From an uncultured Actinomycetes bacterium (GTDB lineage Bacteria; Actinomycetota; Acidimicrobiia; Acidimicrobiales; RAAP-2), in assembly GCA_903860745.1 (NCBI GenBank), contig CAIORQ010000055.1:1-64000 (forward strand): 64,000 bases of DNA. The letters are read 5' to 3'. Under the pieces are notes generated by a model that was not told where the DNA came from, did no database searches, and was given only the letters and a program-made list of their open reading frames with translations. Shown piece after piece: positions 1-8,780 of the stretch (the first letter of the stretch is position 1; every line of letters begins with the position of its first letter). Made by a program: the position numbers and the translations under genes.

Positions 1-822
1 CTTCTTGAGCTGCCCCGAGGACTTCAGCGCGTTGATCGCGACGTTGACGCAGACGGCCAGCGGATTGCCCTTCTGGAAGAGCAGTCCGTAGTGCTCACCG
101 ACCGTGGGGAACTGGCCGACCTGGTCACCGATGGCCTGCTGCTTGGAGTTGACGACCTGGGAGGTGGCCATGTACTGGCCCGTCGGAGTGTCGATGACGA
201 TGGCGTCGATCTGCTTGGTCTGCAGCGCCAGCACGGCGTCGGCCAGCGTCGAGAAGACCCGCGGTGCGCGCGTGGGCTTGATGTAGTTGTCGATGTAGGC
301 CAGACCCGTCGTGCCGATCTGGTCACCGTAGAGGTAGGTCTTGAGCTCGGCGGGACTGTGCTTCTTCACGATGGGGTTGGTCTTCAACGAGACGATCGAT
401 TGGTTGACGTCGTAGTAGCTCACCGAGAAGGTGACGGCCTTGGCGCGGTCGGCGGTGTAGGAGATCTCGTTGATGTCGAAGTCGAAGTGCTTGGGTCCGG
501 GGATGTAGCTCGAGTCGAAGGGCTCGACGGTCCACTTCACCTTGTTCTTGGCCACGCCGAGTTCGTTGGCGATCGCGTAGACCACGGCCGACTCGTAGCC
601 CTGGCCGTTGGAGGGCTTGTTGTTCACGAACCAGGGCGTGTAGCCCGGGCTGTCGGTGGCGACGGTGAGCGTGCCCTTGACGTACTCCTGTGAGTCGATC
701 GAGGTCTTGCACGAGGCGAGGGAGGGGGTCGTGGACGCGTGGGCGACGGCGCCGACGCCGCTGGCGACCGTGAGCACCGAAGAGCTGAGGACTGTGGCGA
801 GCAAGAGGCGAACGTGGCGCAT
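1..822 (-). CDS. Amino-acid ABC transporter substrate-binding protein (partial, runs off the left edge)
   Basis: Minus-strand frame MRHVRLLLATVLSSSVLTVASG (signal peptide) then SBP_bac_3-like sequence (KGTLTVATDSPGYTPWFV...FDFDINEISYTADRAKAVTFS); no stop before the window edge. Confidence 0.85.
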   Translation of the reverse strand, partial: MRHVRLLLATVLSSSVLTVASGVGAVAHASTTPSLASCKTSIDSQEYVKGTLTVATDSPGYTPWFVNNKPSNGQGYESAVVYAIANELGVAKNKVKWTVEPFDSSYIPGPKHFDFDINEISYTADRAKAVTFSVSYYDVNQSIVSLKTNPIVKKHSPAELKTYLYGDQIGTTGLAYIDNYIKPTRAPRVFSTLADAVLALQTKQIDAIVIDTPTGQYMATSQVVNSKQQAIGDQVGQFPTVGEHYGLLFQKGNPLAVCVNVAINALKSSGQLKK

Positions 823-920
823 GGCATCTCCCGGAGGGTCAAGTAGTGGTATCGAGTGTAACGCCATTGAAAATGGGGGGATTGAGGCTCTTGTGCCACC
901 CGGATATGATGAATCCACCT

Positions 921-1014
921 GGAGAGGTGGGTGAGTTCGGTTTAAACCACATTCCTGCTAAGAATGCGGCCTGCGAAAGTGGGCCCGAGGGTTCAAATCC
1001 CTCCCTCTCCGCCA
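921..1014 (+). tRNA. tRNA-Ser(GCT)
   Basis: GGAGAGG/CCTCTCC acceptor, CATTC-CTGCTAA-GAATG anticodon arm, long variable arm (GGCC...GGCC), GAGGG-TTCAAAT-CCCTC T arm, encoded CCA. Confidence 0.95.
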
Positions 1015-1015
1015 C

Positions 1016-1044
1016 CGACACCGAGCGCCCAGCGCTCGGTGTCG
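1016..1044 (+). terminator. Perfect 13-bp hairpin between tRNA-Ser and rimO
   Basis: CGACACCGAGCGC-CCA-GCGCTCGGTGTCG; no U tract. Confidence 0.6.
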
Positions 1045-1064
1045 CCATGTACGAGGAGAGGCCC

Positions 1065-2363
1065 ATGCGTTACTGGATCGAGACGCTGGGTTGCCCCAAG
1101 AACCACGTGGACTCCGAGAAGCTGGCGGGTCTGCTCGTGTCCCAGGGCTACGGACCGGCCGACTCGGCGAGCGACGCCGACCTGGTGGTCGCCAACACCT
1201 GCGCCTTCATCGAAGCCGCCCGCGAGGAGTCGATCGAGACGGTCCTCGAACTGGCCGACGCCAAGCGCGACGGCGCGCGCCTGGTCGTGACCGGGTGCAT
1301 GGCCGAACGCTACGGCGACGAGCTCGCCGAGGCCCTGCCCGAGGTGGACCTGGTCGCTCGCTTCAACGAGAGCCTCACGGTGGCCTCGACGCCGGTCGCG
1401 TTGCGCGCGCGACCCACGCCGGCCTTCGACTTGCTCAATCTGCCGCGTCCGGCGACGTCGGCGCCATGGGCCTACGTCAAGATCGCCGAGGGGTGCGACC
1501 GGCGTTGCGGGTTCTGCGCGATCCCCTCCTTTCGCGGCGACCAGCGCTCGCGCACCACCGACGAGATCCTCTCCGAGGCGCGCGCCTTGACCGCGGGCGG
1601 CGTCCGTGAGATCGTCCTCATCGCCCAGGACCTCGCCTCGTGGGGTCACGATCGGCGCCGCGGTGCGCTGGGCGAGGCCGTGGAGGTCCTCGACGAGGGT
1701 GGCAGCCAGCCGCTGATCGAGCTGACCCGCGCGCTGTCGAACGAGGTGGAGCGAGTCCGCCTCCTGTACCTCTACCCCTCGGGCCTCACCACCGGACTGA
1801 TCGACGCCATCTTGGACACCGGCGTGCCCTACTTCGACCTCTCCCTCCAGCACAGCTCGCGCAAGATGCTGCGCGCCATGCGCCGCTGGGGCGACGCGGA
1901 CCGCTTCTTGGAGCGCATCGCCGCGATCCGCGCGGCCGATCCCGAGGCGACCTTCCGCTCCTCGTTCATCCTGGGCTACCCCGGTGAGACCGAGGAGGAC
2001 CAGGAGGACCTCCTCGAGTTCCTCGAGGCGGCGCAACTCGACTGGGCGGGCTTCTTCACCTTCTCCGACGAGGAGGGCACCTACGCCCACACCCTGGGCT
2101 CCCCCGTGCCCCACGAACTGGCGCTCGAGCGTCTTCGCGAGGCCTCGGCCCTCCAAGACGACATCACCGCCGCGCGTCGCGATTCGCTGGTGGGTACCCG
2201 TCAGCAGGTTTTGATCGATTCCCCGGGAGTGGGTCGTAGTGTACGAGAGTGCCCCGAGATTGACGGCATCGTGATGGTCGACCCGGACCTGACGGTCGGG
2301 TCGTTGGTGGAGGTGGAGATCGTGGCGAGCCACGGGACGGATGTGGAGGGGGTGGTGAGGTGA
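1065..2363 (+). CDS. rimO: Ribosomal protein S12 methylthiotransferase RimO
   Basis: MRYWIETLGCPKNHVDSE, radical SAM CDRRCGFCAIPSFRG, C-terminal TRAM; RBS gaggagagg before ATG 1065 (the supplied ORF start overlaps the tRNA). Confidence 0.95.
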   Translation: MRYWIETLGCPKNHVDSEKLAGLLVSQGYGPADSASDADLVVANTCAFIEAAREESIETVLELADAKRDGARLVVTGCMAERYGDELAEALPEVDLVARFNESLTVASTPVALRARPTPAFDLLNLPRPATSAPWAYVKIAEGCDRRCGFCAIPSFRGDQRSRTTDEILSEARALTAGGVREIVLIAQDLASWGHDRRRGALGEAVEVLDEGGSQPLIELTRALSNEVERVRLLYLYPSGLTTGLIDAILDTGVPYFDLSLQHSSRKMLRAMRRWGDADRFLERIAAIRAADPEATFRSSFILGYPGETEEDQEDLLEFLEAAQLDWAGFFTFSDEEGTYAHTLGSPVPHELALERLREASALQDDITAARRDSLVGTRQQVLIDSPGVGRSVRECPEIDGIVMVDPDLTVGSLVEVEIVASHGTDVEGVVR

Positions 2364-2935
2364 CGACGCGCGAGCGAATCTACGGCGAATCGGCCCTGCT
2401 CACCCCGGCCAACCTGATGACCATCTTCCGCCTGGCCGTCGCCCCCCTCTTCATGTACATGATCATCGAGCACCGCATCTCGTGGTGGACCTCGGGGGTG
2501 GGGGCCCTGGCCGCCGCGTCGGACTACTTCGACGGCATCGTGGCCCGTCGTCACGGGACGACCACGTCGGGTGCCTTCCTCGACCCCCTGGCCGACAAGG
2601 TCGTGGTCCTGGGCGGGCTCTACGCCCTGATCGTCTCGCGCCCCCACGGCATCACGGCCTTCATCGTCCCCGCGATCATCATCACGCTGCGCGAGGTCTG
2701 GATGAGCGTGCACCGCTCTCGCGCGGCCAAGCGGGGTTTCTCGATCCCGGCGGTGAAGATCGCCAAGTGGAAGACCTTCGTGCAGGACTGGGCGATCGCC
2801 TTCTGCGTGATCCCCCTCACCGCCCACCACCTGTGGATCGCCGAGGTCACCATCTGGGTGGCCGTCGCGATGACCGTCTACACCGGGTGGCGCTACTACC
2901 TCGACGGTCGGGAGATGTTCGCTCGTGCGCGTTGA
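2360..2935 (+). CDS. pgsA: CDP-diacylglycerol--glycerol-3-phosphate 3-phosphatidyltransferase
   Basis: CDP-alcohol phosphatidyltransferase motif (DYFDGIVARRHGTTTSGAFLDPLADK). Confidence 0.93.
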   Translation: MTTRERIYGESALLTPANLMTIFRLAVAPLFMYMIIEHRISWWTSGVGALAAASDYFDGIVARRHGTTTSGAFLDPLADKVVVLGGLYALIVSRPHGITAFIVPAIIITLREVWMSVHRSRAAKRGFSIPAVKIAKWKTFVQDWAIAFCVIPLTAHHLWIAEVTIWVAVAMTVYTGWRYYLDGREMFARAR

Positions 2936-4184
2936 GGTCGTCGCGGTCGGCACCGAGTTGTTGCTGGGACAGATCCCCGACACCAACTCCCAGTGGCTGG
3001 GCGAGCGTCTGGCCGCCCACGGCATCGCCTCGCACTTCCACCAGCACGTGGGCGACAACCACGAACGCATCGTGGCGGCGTTCCGCGTGGCCTTGAGCCG
3101 CAGTGACGCCGTGATCGTCTGTGGGGGCCTCGGTCCGACGCAGGACGACATCACCCGCGCCGCGCTGGCCGAGGTCATGGGCGTCGAACTCGTGCGCCAC
3201 GAGGAGATCGTCGAACGGATCCGTGGCTTCTTCGTGGCGCGTGGTCGCACCATGAGTGACAACAACCTCCTCCAGGCCGACGTGCCGGTGGGGGCGAGGG
3301 TGATCGAGCAGGTCCGCGGCACGGCCCCGGGGCTCATCTGTCCGGTCGGTGACCAGGTGATGTACGCGGTGCCCGGGGTCCCCTACGAGATGAGCGACAT
3401 GTTCGAGCGGGCCATCCTGCCCGACCTCCTCGAGCGCCAGCGTCGTCGTGGTCAGACCTCGGTGATCGTCTCACGGGTGATCCGCACCTGGGGGGCCAGC
3501 GAGTCGGGGCTCGCCGAGGCGGTCGCCGAACGATTCGACGCCCTCATCGACTCCGATCGCGTCACGATCGCCTTCCTCGCTTCGGGCATCGAGGGGATCA
3601 AGGTGCGCATCACGGCGCGCGGCAACGATCGCGAGCACGCCCTGGCGCTGCTGGACGAGGAGGAGCAGTTGGTACGGGCCCTCATCGCCTCGGCCTTCGG
3701 CGACATCATCTTCGGCGTCGACGACGAGACGATGGAGTTCGCCGTGGCCAGCCGTCTGCTGGCCCGCGGTCTGAGCCTGGGCCTGGCCGAGTCGCTCACC
3801 GGGGGACTGATCGCCAGTCGACTGGTCAACGTGGTCGGCGCCTCGACGTGGTTCCGTGGCGGACTCGTGAGCTACGCTTCCGAGGTGAAGTTCGACCTGC
3901 TCGGCGTGACGCCGGGACCAGTGGTGAGCGCGGGGGCGGCCGAGGAGATGGCCCGGGGTGCGCGCAAGCTGCTCGCCTGCGACGTCGCCCTCTCGGTCAC
4001 CGGCGTGGCCGGACCCGACCAGCAGGACGGTCAGGCGCCCGGAACGGTGTTCGTCGGCCTGGCCCTCGGTGACGAGGTCAGTCACGTGGCGCTGCGCGTG
4101 CCGGGCGACCGCGACCGTGTGCGGGCCTTCAGTGCCATCGGGTCCCTCGACGCCCTGCGACGCGCCCTCGACCACCTCCCCTAG
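2925..4184 (+). CDS. cinA: CinA family competence/damage-inducible protein (nicotinamide-nucleotide amidase type)
   Basis: MRVEVVAVGTELLLGQIPDTNSQWL, GGLGPTQDDITR, C-terminal ESLTGGLIASRLV; overlaps pgsA and precedes recA. Confidence 0.95.
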   Translation: MRVEVVAVGTELLLGQIPDTNSQWLGERLAAHGIASHFHQHVGDNHERIVAAFRVALSRSDAVIVCGGLGPTQDDITRAALAEVMGVELVRHEEIVERIRGFFVARGRTMSDNNLLQADVPVGARVIEQVRGTAPGLICPVGDQVMYAVPGVPYEMSDMFERAILPDLLERQRRRGQTSVIVSRVIRTWGASESGLAEAVAERFDALIDSDRVTIAFLASGIEGIKVRITARGNDREHALALLDEEEQLVRALIASAFGDIIFGVDDETMEFAVASRLLARGLSLGLAESLTGGLIASRLVNVVGASTWFRGGLVSYASEVKFDLLGVTPGPVVSAGAAEEMARGARKLLACDVALSVTGVAGPDQQDGQAPGTVFVGLALGDEVSHVALRVPGDRDRVRAFSAIGSLDALRRALDHLP

Positions 4185-4210
4185 AGAAATTTCCGAGGAA
4201 ATCCTCGATA

Positions 4211-4224
4211 CGAACACTTGTTCG
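4211..4224. promoter_or_regulatory. LexA/SOS box upstream of recA
   Basis: CGAACACTTGTTCG, perfect CGAACA/TGTTCG inverted repeat matching the Gram-positive SOS box. Confidence 0.88.
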
Positions 4225-4309
4225 TAGTACGGTACTCTTCAGCGGAGAGCGACCGATGTGACTAGGGGCTTCTAACGTGCCCCGGGTGACGAAGAACAAG
4301 GAGACATCA

Positions 4310-5359
4310 ATGGCAACCGACGACCGCGCCAAGGCCCTCGAATCGGCGCTCGGCCAGATCGAGAAGCAGTTTGGCAAGGGATCGATCATGCGCATGGGCG
4401 AGAACCTGCACATGAACATCGAATCCATCCCCACCGGTGCGCTGGCCCTCGACATGGCGTTGGGCATCGGCGGCCTGCCGCGCGGACGCATCGTCGAACT
4501 CTACGGTCCCGAGTCCTCGGGCAAGTCGACGCTGGCCATGCACGTGGTCGCCGAGGCGCAGCGCAACGGCGGCGTGTGCGCCTACATCGACGCCGAGCAC
4601 GCCATGGACCCGGTCTACGCCCGCGCCATCGGCGTCAACGTGGACGACCTGCTCATCTCCCAGCCCGACACCGGCGAGCAGGCGCTGGAGATCTGCGACA
4701 TGCTTATCCGCTCGGGCGCGCTCGACGTCATCGTCATCGACTCGGTGGCCGCCTTGACCCCGCGCGCGGAGATCGAGGGCGACATGGGTGACTCCCACGT
4801 CGGTCTGCAGGCCCGACTGATGAGCCAGGCCCTGCGCAAGCTTACCGGCGGGCTCTCCAAGTCCAACACCGTGGCGGTCTTCATCAACCAGTTGCGCGAG
4901 AAGATCGGCGTCATGTACGGCTCGCCCGAGGTGACCCCCGGTGGCCGGGCGCTCAAGTTCTACTCGAGCGTGCGCCTCGACATCCGCCGCATCGAGTCGA
5001 TCAAGGACGGCACCGAGGTGGTGGGCAACCGCACTCGGGTCAAGGTCGTCAAGAACAAGTGCGCCGCGCCATTCAAGCAGGCCGAGTTCGACATCATGTA
5101 CGGCCAGGGCATCAGCCGAGAGGGCTCGGTGCTCGACGTCGCCGTCGAGCTGGGCTTCGTCAAGAAGGCGGGCGCCTGGTTCACCTACGAGGGCGAGCAG
5201 ATGGGTCAGGGTCGTGAGAACGTCAAGACCTTCCTGCGAGAGAACCCCCAGACCATGGCCGAGATTGACGGTCGGGTGCGTGAGCACTTGGCGACGGCCC
5301 TACTACCCGACGTGGTGGGCGCCGAGATCGACGTCGATTCGCCGCTGACGCTCGACTAG
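4310..5359 (+). CDS. recA: Recombinase RecA
   Basis: [11 protein letters not shown] Walker A, canonical RecA sequence; RBS aaggaga before ATG 4310. Confidence 0.98.
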   Translation: MATDDRAKALESALGQIEKQFGKGSIMRMGENLHMNIESIPTGALALDMALGIGGLPRGRIVELYGPESSGKSTLAMHVVAEAQRNGGVCAYIDAEHAMDPVYARAIGVNVDDLLISQPDTGEQALEICDMLIRSGALDVIVIDSVAALTPRAEIEGDMGDSHVGLQARLMSQALRKLTGGLSKSNTVAVFINQLREKIGVMYGSPEVTPGGRALKFYSSVRLDIRRIESIKDGTEVVGNRTRVKVVKNKCAAPFKQAEFDIMYGQGISREGSVLDVAVELGFVKKAGAWFTYEGEQMGQGRENVKTFLRENPQTMAEIDGRVREHLATALLPDVVGAEIDVDSPLTLD

Positions 5360-5369
5360 TCCCGGTAGC

Positions 5370-5419
5370 GCACCATGACGACACCCTTGGAGAAGACTCC
5401 GGGGGCGTCGTCATGGTGC
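5370..5419 (+). terminator. Long hairpin downstream of recA
   Basis: GCACCATGACGACACCCTTGGAG-AAGA-CTCCGGGGGCGTCGTCATGGTGC; 23-bp stem with one A/C mismatch and two G-U pairs. Confidence 0.8.
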
Positions 5420-5657
5420 CATCGTTGAATGACGCCATCGAATCGGCCAGGGGCGACGTGCGGGGGTCCGGCGAGATCGGCGCCCCCGAGTGAGAGGTGG
5501 GCAGACGCGATTTCCCCGTCGTCGCCCTGCGGTCTGCTGGCTCACGGGGGCGTCAACGACGTCGTCGGCCTGACACGAGCGATCGTTCACGCACGGACCG
5601 ACGGGGCAACGAGCACTGGCGCACCCTTGCCCGTGAGCACCTGGTCTCACCGGTAGC

Positions 5658-6308
5658 GTGGTCCTGGTGAGTTGGCGGCTTGGGTATCGGCGATGGTTGG
5701 GTGCACGGATCCGCGCCACGCGCCGCTACCTCGACGAGGTCGCGACGGTCGGTCCGCGCGACGACTACGCCCGGCGCTTCTTCCACTTCGGGGAGGGCGC
5801 TGGCCTCATGGCCCCCCAGGGAATCATCTACAACGAGCGCTATCTCTCGATCGGTGAAGGCACACTCGTGGGTGAGAACGTATGTCTCACCGCCGGGATG
5901 GACCCGGGTCAAGAGATGCTGCACGCTCCGGTGGTGAGCATCGGTCGGGGGTGTCGGATCGGCCGTGGATCGCACATCATCGGTCACTGGTCGATCACCC
6001 TGGGTGACGAGATCCAGATCGGTCCCTACGTCTACATCACCGACCAGAACCACGGCTACCTCGACCCCGACACGCCGGTCGGTTGGCAGGCTCCCGAGGA
6101 GTCGGCGGTCTCGATCGGCTCGGGCAGTTGGCTGGGCACCAACGTGGTCATCCTGCCTGGCACGCACCTGGGTGTCAACACCACCGTGGCGGCGGGGGCG
6201 GTGGTGCGAGGAAGCTTTCCGGGCCACGTGGTGCTCGGGGGGGTGCCGGCCAAGGTGCTGCGCCACTACAACGGCGTGACGGGCTGGCAGCCGGGGCCTC
6301 CCGCGTGA
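5658..6308 (+). CDS. Left-handed beta-helix acyltransferase
   Basis: Hexapeptide repeats (IGRGCRIGRGSHIIG..., GTNVVILPGTHLGVNTTVAAGAVV), DQNHGY motif. Confidence 0.85.
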   Translation: MVLVSWRLGYRRWLGARIRATRRYLDEVATVGPRDDYARRFFHFGEGAGLMAPQGIIYNERYLSIGEGTLVGENVCLTAGMDPGQEMLHAPVVSIGRGCRIGRGSHIIGHWSITLGDEIQIGPYVYITDQNHGYLDPDTPVGWQAPEESAVSIGSGSWLGTNVVILPGTHLGVNTTVAAGAVVRGSFPGHVVLGGVPAKVLRHYNGVTGWQPGPPA

Positions 6309-7573
6309 GACGTCACGTCGGTGTCGACCTCACCCCGTTGCGGATCTCCAAGGAGTATCGCAAGCTCTACGTCGCGGGCCTGATCACCTCCCTGGGCTCT
6401 CAGGCGACCTACGTCACGATCCCCTTCCAACTCAAGGAACTCACCCATTCGCCCCTGGACGTCGGAGCGCTCGGCCTCTTCGAACTTGTCCCACTGGTCG
6501 TCTTCGGCCTCTACGGAGGCGTCCTCGCGGACCGGATGAACCGGCGTCGCCTGATCATCGCGATGGAGCTCCTCTTGATGCTGGCCACCGCGGTGGTGCT
6601 GGTGAACGCCCTCCTAGCCCATCCCCAGGTGTGGGTCCTCTACGCCGACGCCGTCGTGGCGGCGGCGGTGTCGAGCCTGCAGCGACCGAGCATCGAGGCT
6701 CTGAACCAGACCTTCGTGCCCCACGAACTCCAACGAGCCGCTTCCGCATTGGTCAACATCCGCTACACCACGGCCTCCATCATCGGACCCGCCCTCGGCG
6801 GACTGGTCGCGGTGGCCGCGGGACCCGGCTTCGTCTACGGGGCCAACCTGGTGACCTTCGCGGTCTCGCTCTACTTGTTGTCGGGCCTCGCTCGTCAGCT
6901 GGCTCCCACCTCGAGCGACGAGAGCGACCGGGCGGCACTGCGCGCCGGCGTGGCGTTCTTGCGCGCACGACCCGACATCGTGGGCACCTACGTCATCGAC
7001 CTGCTGGCCATGACCTTCGCCTTCCCGGTGGCCATGCTGCCCTTCGTGGCCGCGCGCTTCCCCGAGTCCTACGCCCTCTCCCTGCTCTACTGCGGTCTGC
7101 CGGCGGGAGCGCTGGTCTTCACCCTGGTCTCGGGTTGGACGCGGCACGTGCACCACTACGGGCGCGCGGTGGTGGCCTCGGCGGCGCTGTGGGGCCTGGG
7201 TATCGCGCTCTTCGGCTTCTCGACCTCCCTGTGGCTGGTGCTGGCGGGTCTGGCCGTGGCGGGCGGGGCCGATTCCCTGTCGGGGATCTTCCGGTCCACG
7301 ATGTGGAACGAGTCGATCCCCCCCGAGGTCCGAGGACGCATGGCCGGCATGGAGATGATCTCCTACTCGCTGGGACCCACCGCGGGACAGTTCCGCGCCG
7401 GCGTCATGGCGGCGTGGACCAGTCTGCGCTTCTCGCTGACGGTGGGCGGACTCGCCTGCACGGGGTCGGTGGGCGTGGTGGCCGCCGCACTGCCCTCGCT
7501 GTGGAAGTTCGACGCGCGCCACGACGTCAACGTCGCACGGGTGCGCGAACTGCGCGCCGCTGAGGACGGGTGA
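6305..7573 (+). CDS. MFS transporter (EntS/MFS_3-like)
   Basis: About 12 hydrophobic segments, GGVLADRMNRRRLI motif; GTG 6305 overlapping the upstream stop. Confidence 0.85.
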   Translation: MRRHVGVDLTPLRISKEYRKLYVAGLITSLGSQATYVTIPFQLKELTHSPLDVGALGLFELVPLVVFGLYGGVLADRMNRRRLIIAMELLLMLATAVVLVNALLAHPQVWVLYADAVVAAAVSSLQRPSIEALNQTFVPHELQRAASALVNIRYTTASIIGPALGGLVAVAAGPGFVYGANLVTFAVSLYLLSGLARQLAPTSSDESDRAALRAGVAFLRARPDIVGTYVIDLLAMTFAFPVAMLPFVAARFPESYALSLLYCGLPAGALVFTLVSGWTRHVHHYGRAVVASAALWGLGIALFGFSTSLWLVLAGLAVAGGADSLSGIFRSTMWNESIPPEVRGRMAGMEMISYSLGPTAGQFRAGVMAAWTSLRFSLTVGGLACTGSVGVVAAALPSLWKFDARHDVNVARVRELRAAEDG

Positions 7574-7601
7574 GCGCGGCGAAAGCCCGTAGCATTTAGC
7601 C

Positions 7602-8780
7602 GTGTCCCACAGCTACCTCGTCACCGTGTCCGGCCCCGACCGCGTCGGCGTCGGCGCCGAGCTCTTCGCGGCCCTGGCCCGCCTGAGCGAGGGCGGCGGC
7701 CAGCTCTCGGACGTCGCCCAGATCACCATCCGCGGCTACCTCGTCCTGTGCGCCGAGGTGACCACCGAGGACGACGTGGGCGAGGACGACGTGCGGGCGG
7801 CGCTCGCGACGCGCGACATCGACCGCGACGGGATCACCTCGGTCGTCGAGAGCGTGACGCCCGACCCCGCCCAGGAGGGCGGGCGACTCCTCGTGACCCT
7901 GCTGGCCCCGCACATCGCGGCGGCGCAGCTGGAGGCGGTGTTCGGGGCCATCGCGGGCGCGCACGCCACCTGCGAACGGATCGTGCACCTGGCGACCTAC
8001 CCCGTCGACTGCTACGAACTGGTCGTTCGGGGTTCGGACCACGCGACGTTGCGCGAGTCGCTCACCGTCGTCGCCCAGGCCAGGGGGGTGGACATGGCGA
8101 TCCAGCGCGCGGGTCTTCACCGGCGCGCCAAGCACCTGGTGGTGATGGACGCCGATTCGACACTCCTCCAAGACGAGGTCATCGACCTCCTGGCCGAGGA
8201 GGCCGGTTGCGCCGACCAGGTCGTGGCGATCACCGGGGCCTCCATGGCCGGCCAGCTCGACTTCGCCGAGTCGTTGCGCCAGCGCGTCGCCCTCCTCGAG
8301 GGACTCGACGCGAGCGCGCTCGATCGAGTGCGCCGACGTCTTCGACTCACGCCGGGTGCGCGCACCCTGCTGCGCACCCTGCACCGTCTGGGCTACGTGC
8401 CCGCCGTCGTCTCGGGCGGCTTCGTCGAGGTGCTCGCGCCCCTGCTCGCCGACTTGAACGTGGCGTATCTCGAGGCCAACCGCCTCGAGATCGTCGACGG
8501 CGTGCTGACCGGGCGACTGGTGGGCGAGATCGTCGATCGCGCCGGCAAGGCGCGGGCGCTGGAGCGCTTCGCCGCCGAGGTGGGCGTGCCGCTCAGCCAG
8601 ACGGTGGCGGTCGGCGACGGCGCCAACGACATCGACATGATCTCGGCGGCGGGACTCGGCATCGCCTTCAACGCGAAGGCGGTGGTGCGCGAGCACGCCG
8701 ACGCGGCGCTGTCGGTGCCCTACCTCGACGCGGTCCTGTACTTCCTCGGCATCAGCCGCGAGGAGATCGAGACCGACTGA
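7602..8780 (+). CDS. serB: Phosphoserine phosphatase with N-terminal ACT domains
   Basis: VVMDADSTLLQDEVIDLLAEEAG, VAVGDGANDIDMI (HAD motifs). Confidence 0.93.
   Translation: MSHSYLVTVSGPDRVGVGAELFAALARLSEGGGQLSDVAQITIRGYLVLCAEVTTEDDVGEDDVRAALATRDIDRDGITSVVESVTPDPAQEGGRLLVTLLAPHIAAAQLEAVFGAIAGAHATCERIVHLATYPVDCYELVVRGSDHATLRESLTVVAQARGVDMAIQRAGLHRRAKHLVVMDADSTLLQDEVIDLLAEEAGCADQVVAITGASMAGQLDFAESLRQRVALLEGLDASALDRVRRRLRLTPGARTLLRTLHRLGYVPAVVSGGFVEVLAPLLADLNVAYLEANRLEIVDGVLTGRLVGEIVDRAGKARALERFAAEVGVPLSQTVAVGDGANDIDMISAAGLGIAFNAKAVVREHADAALSVPYLDAVLYFLGISREEIETD

Noticed and set aside
846-1064. N-terminal extension of the rimO ORF
   Set aside because: Would translate through tRNA-Ser; ATG at 1065 with RBS fits RimO
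993-2333. 446-aa minus-strand ORF antisense to rimO
   Set aside because: Mirror ORF of a strongly conserved gene and overlaps the tRNA-side hairpin
5429-5656. 75-aa ORF between recA and the acyltransferase, considered as a RecX remnant or small gene
   Set aside because: No RecX-like sequence, low-complexity Pro/Ser/Ala composition, no clear RBS
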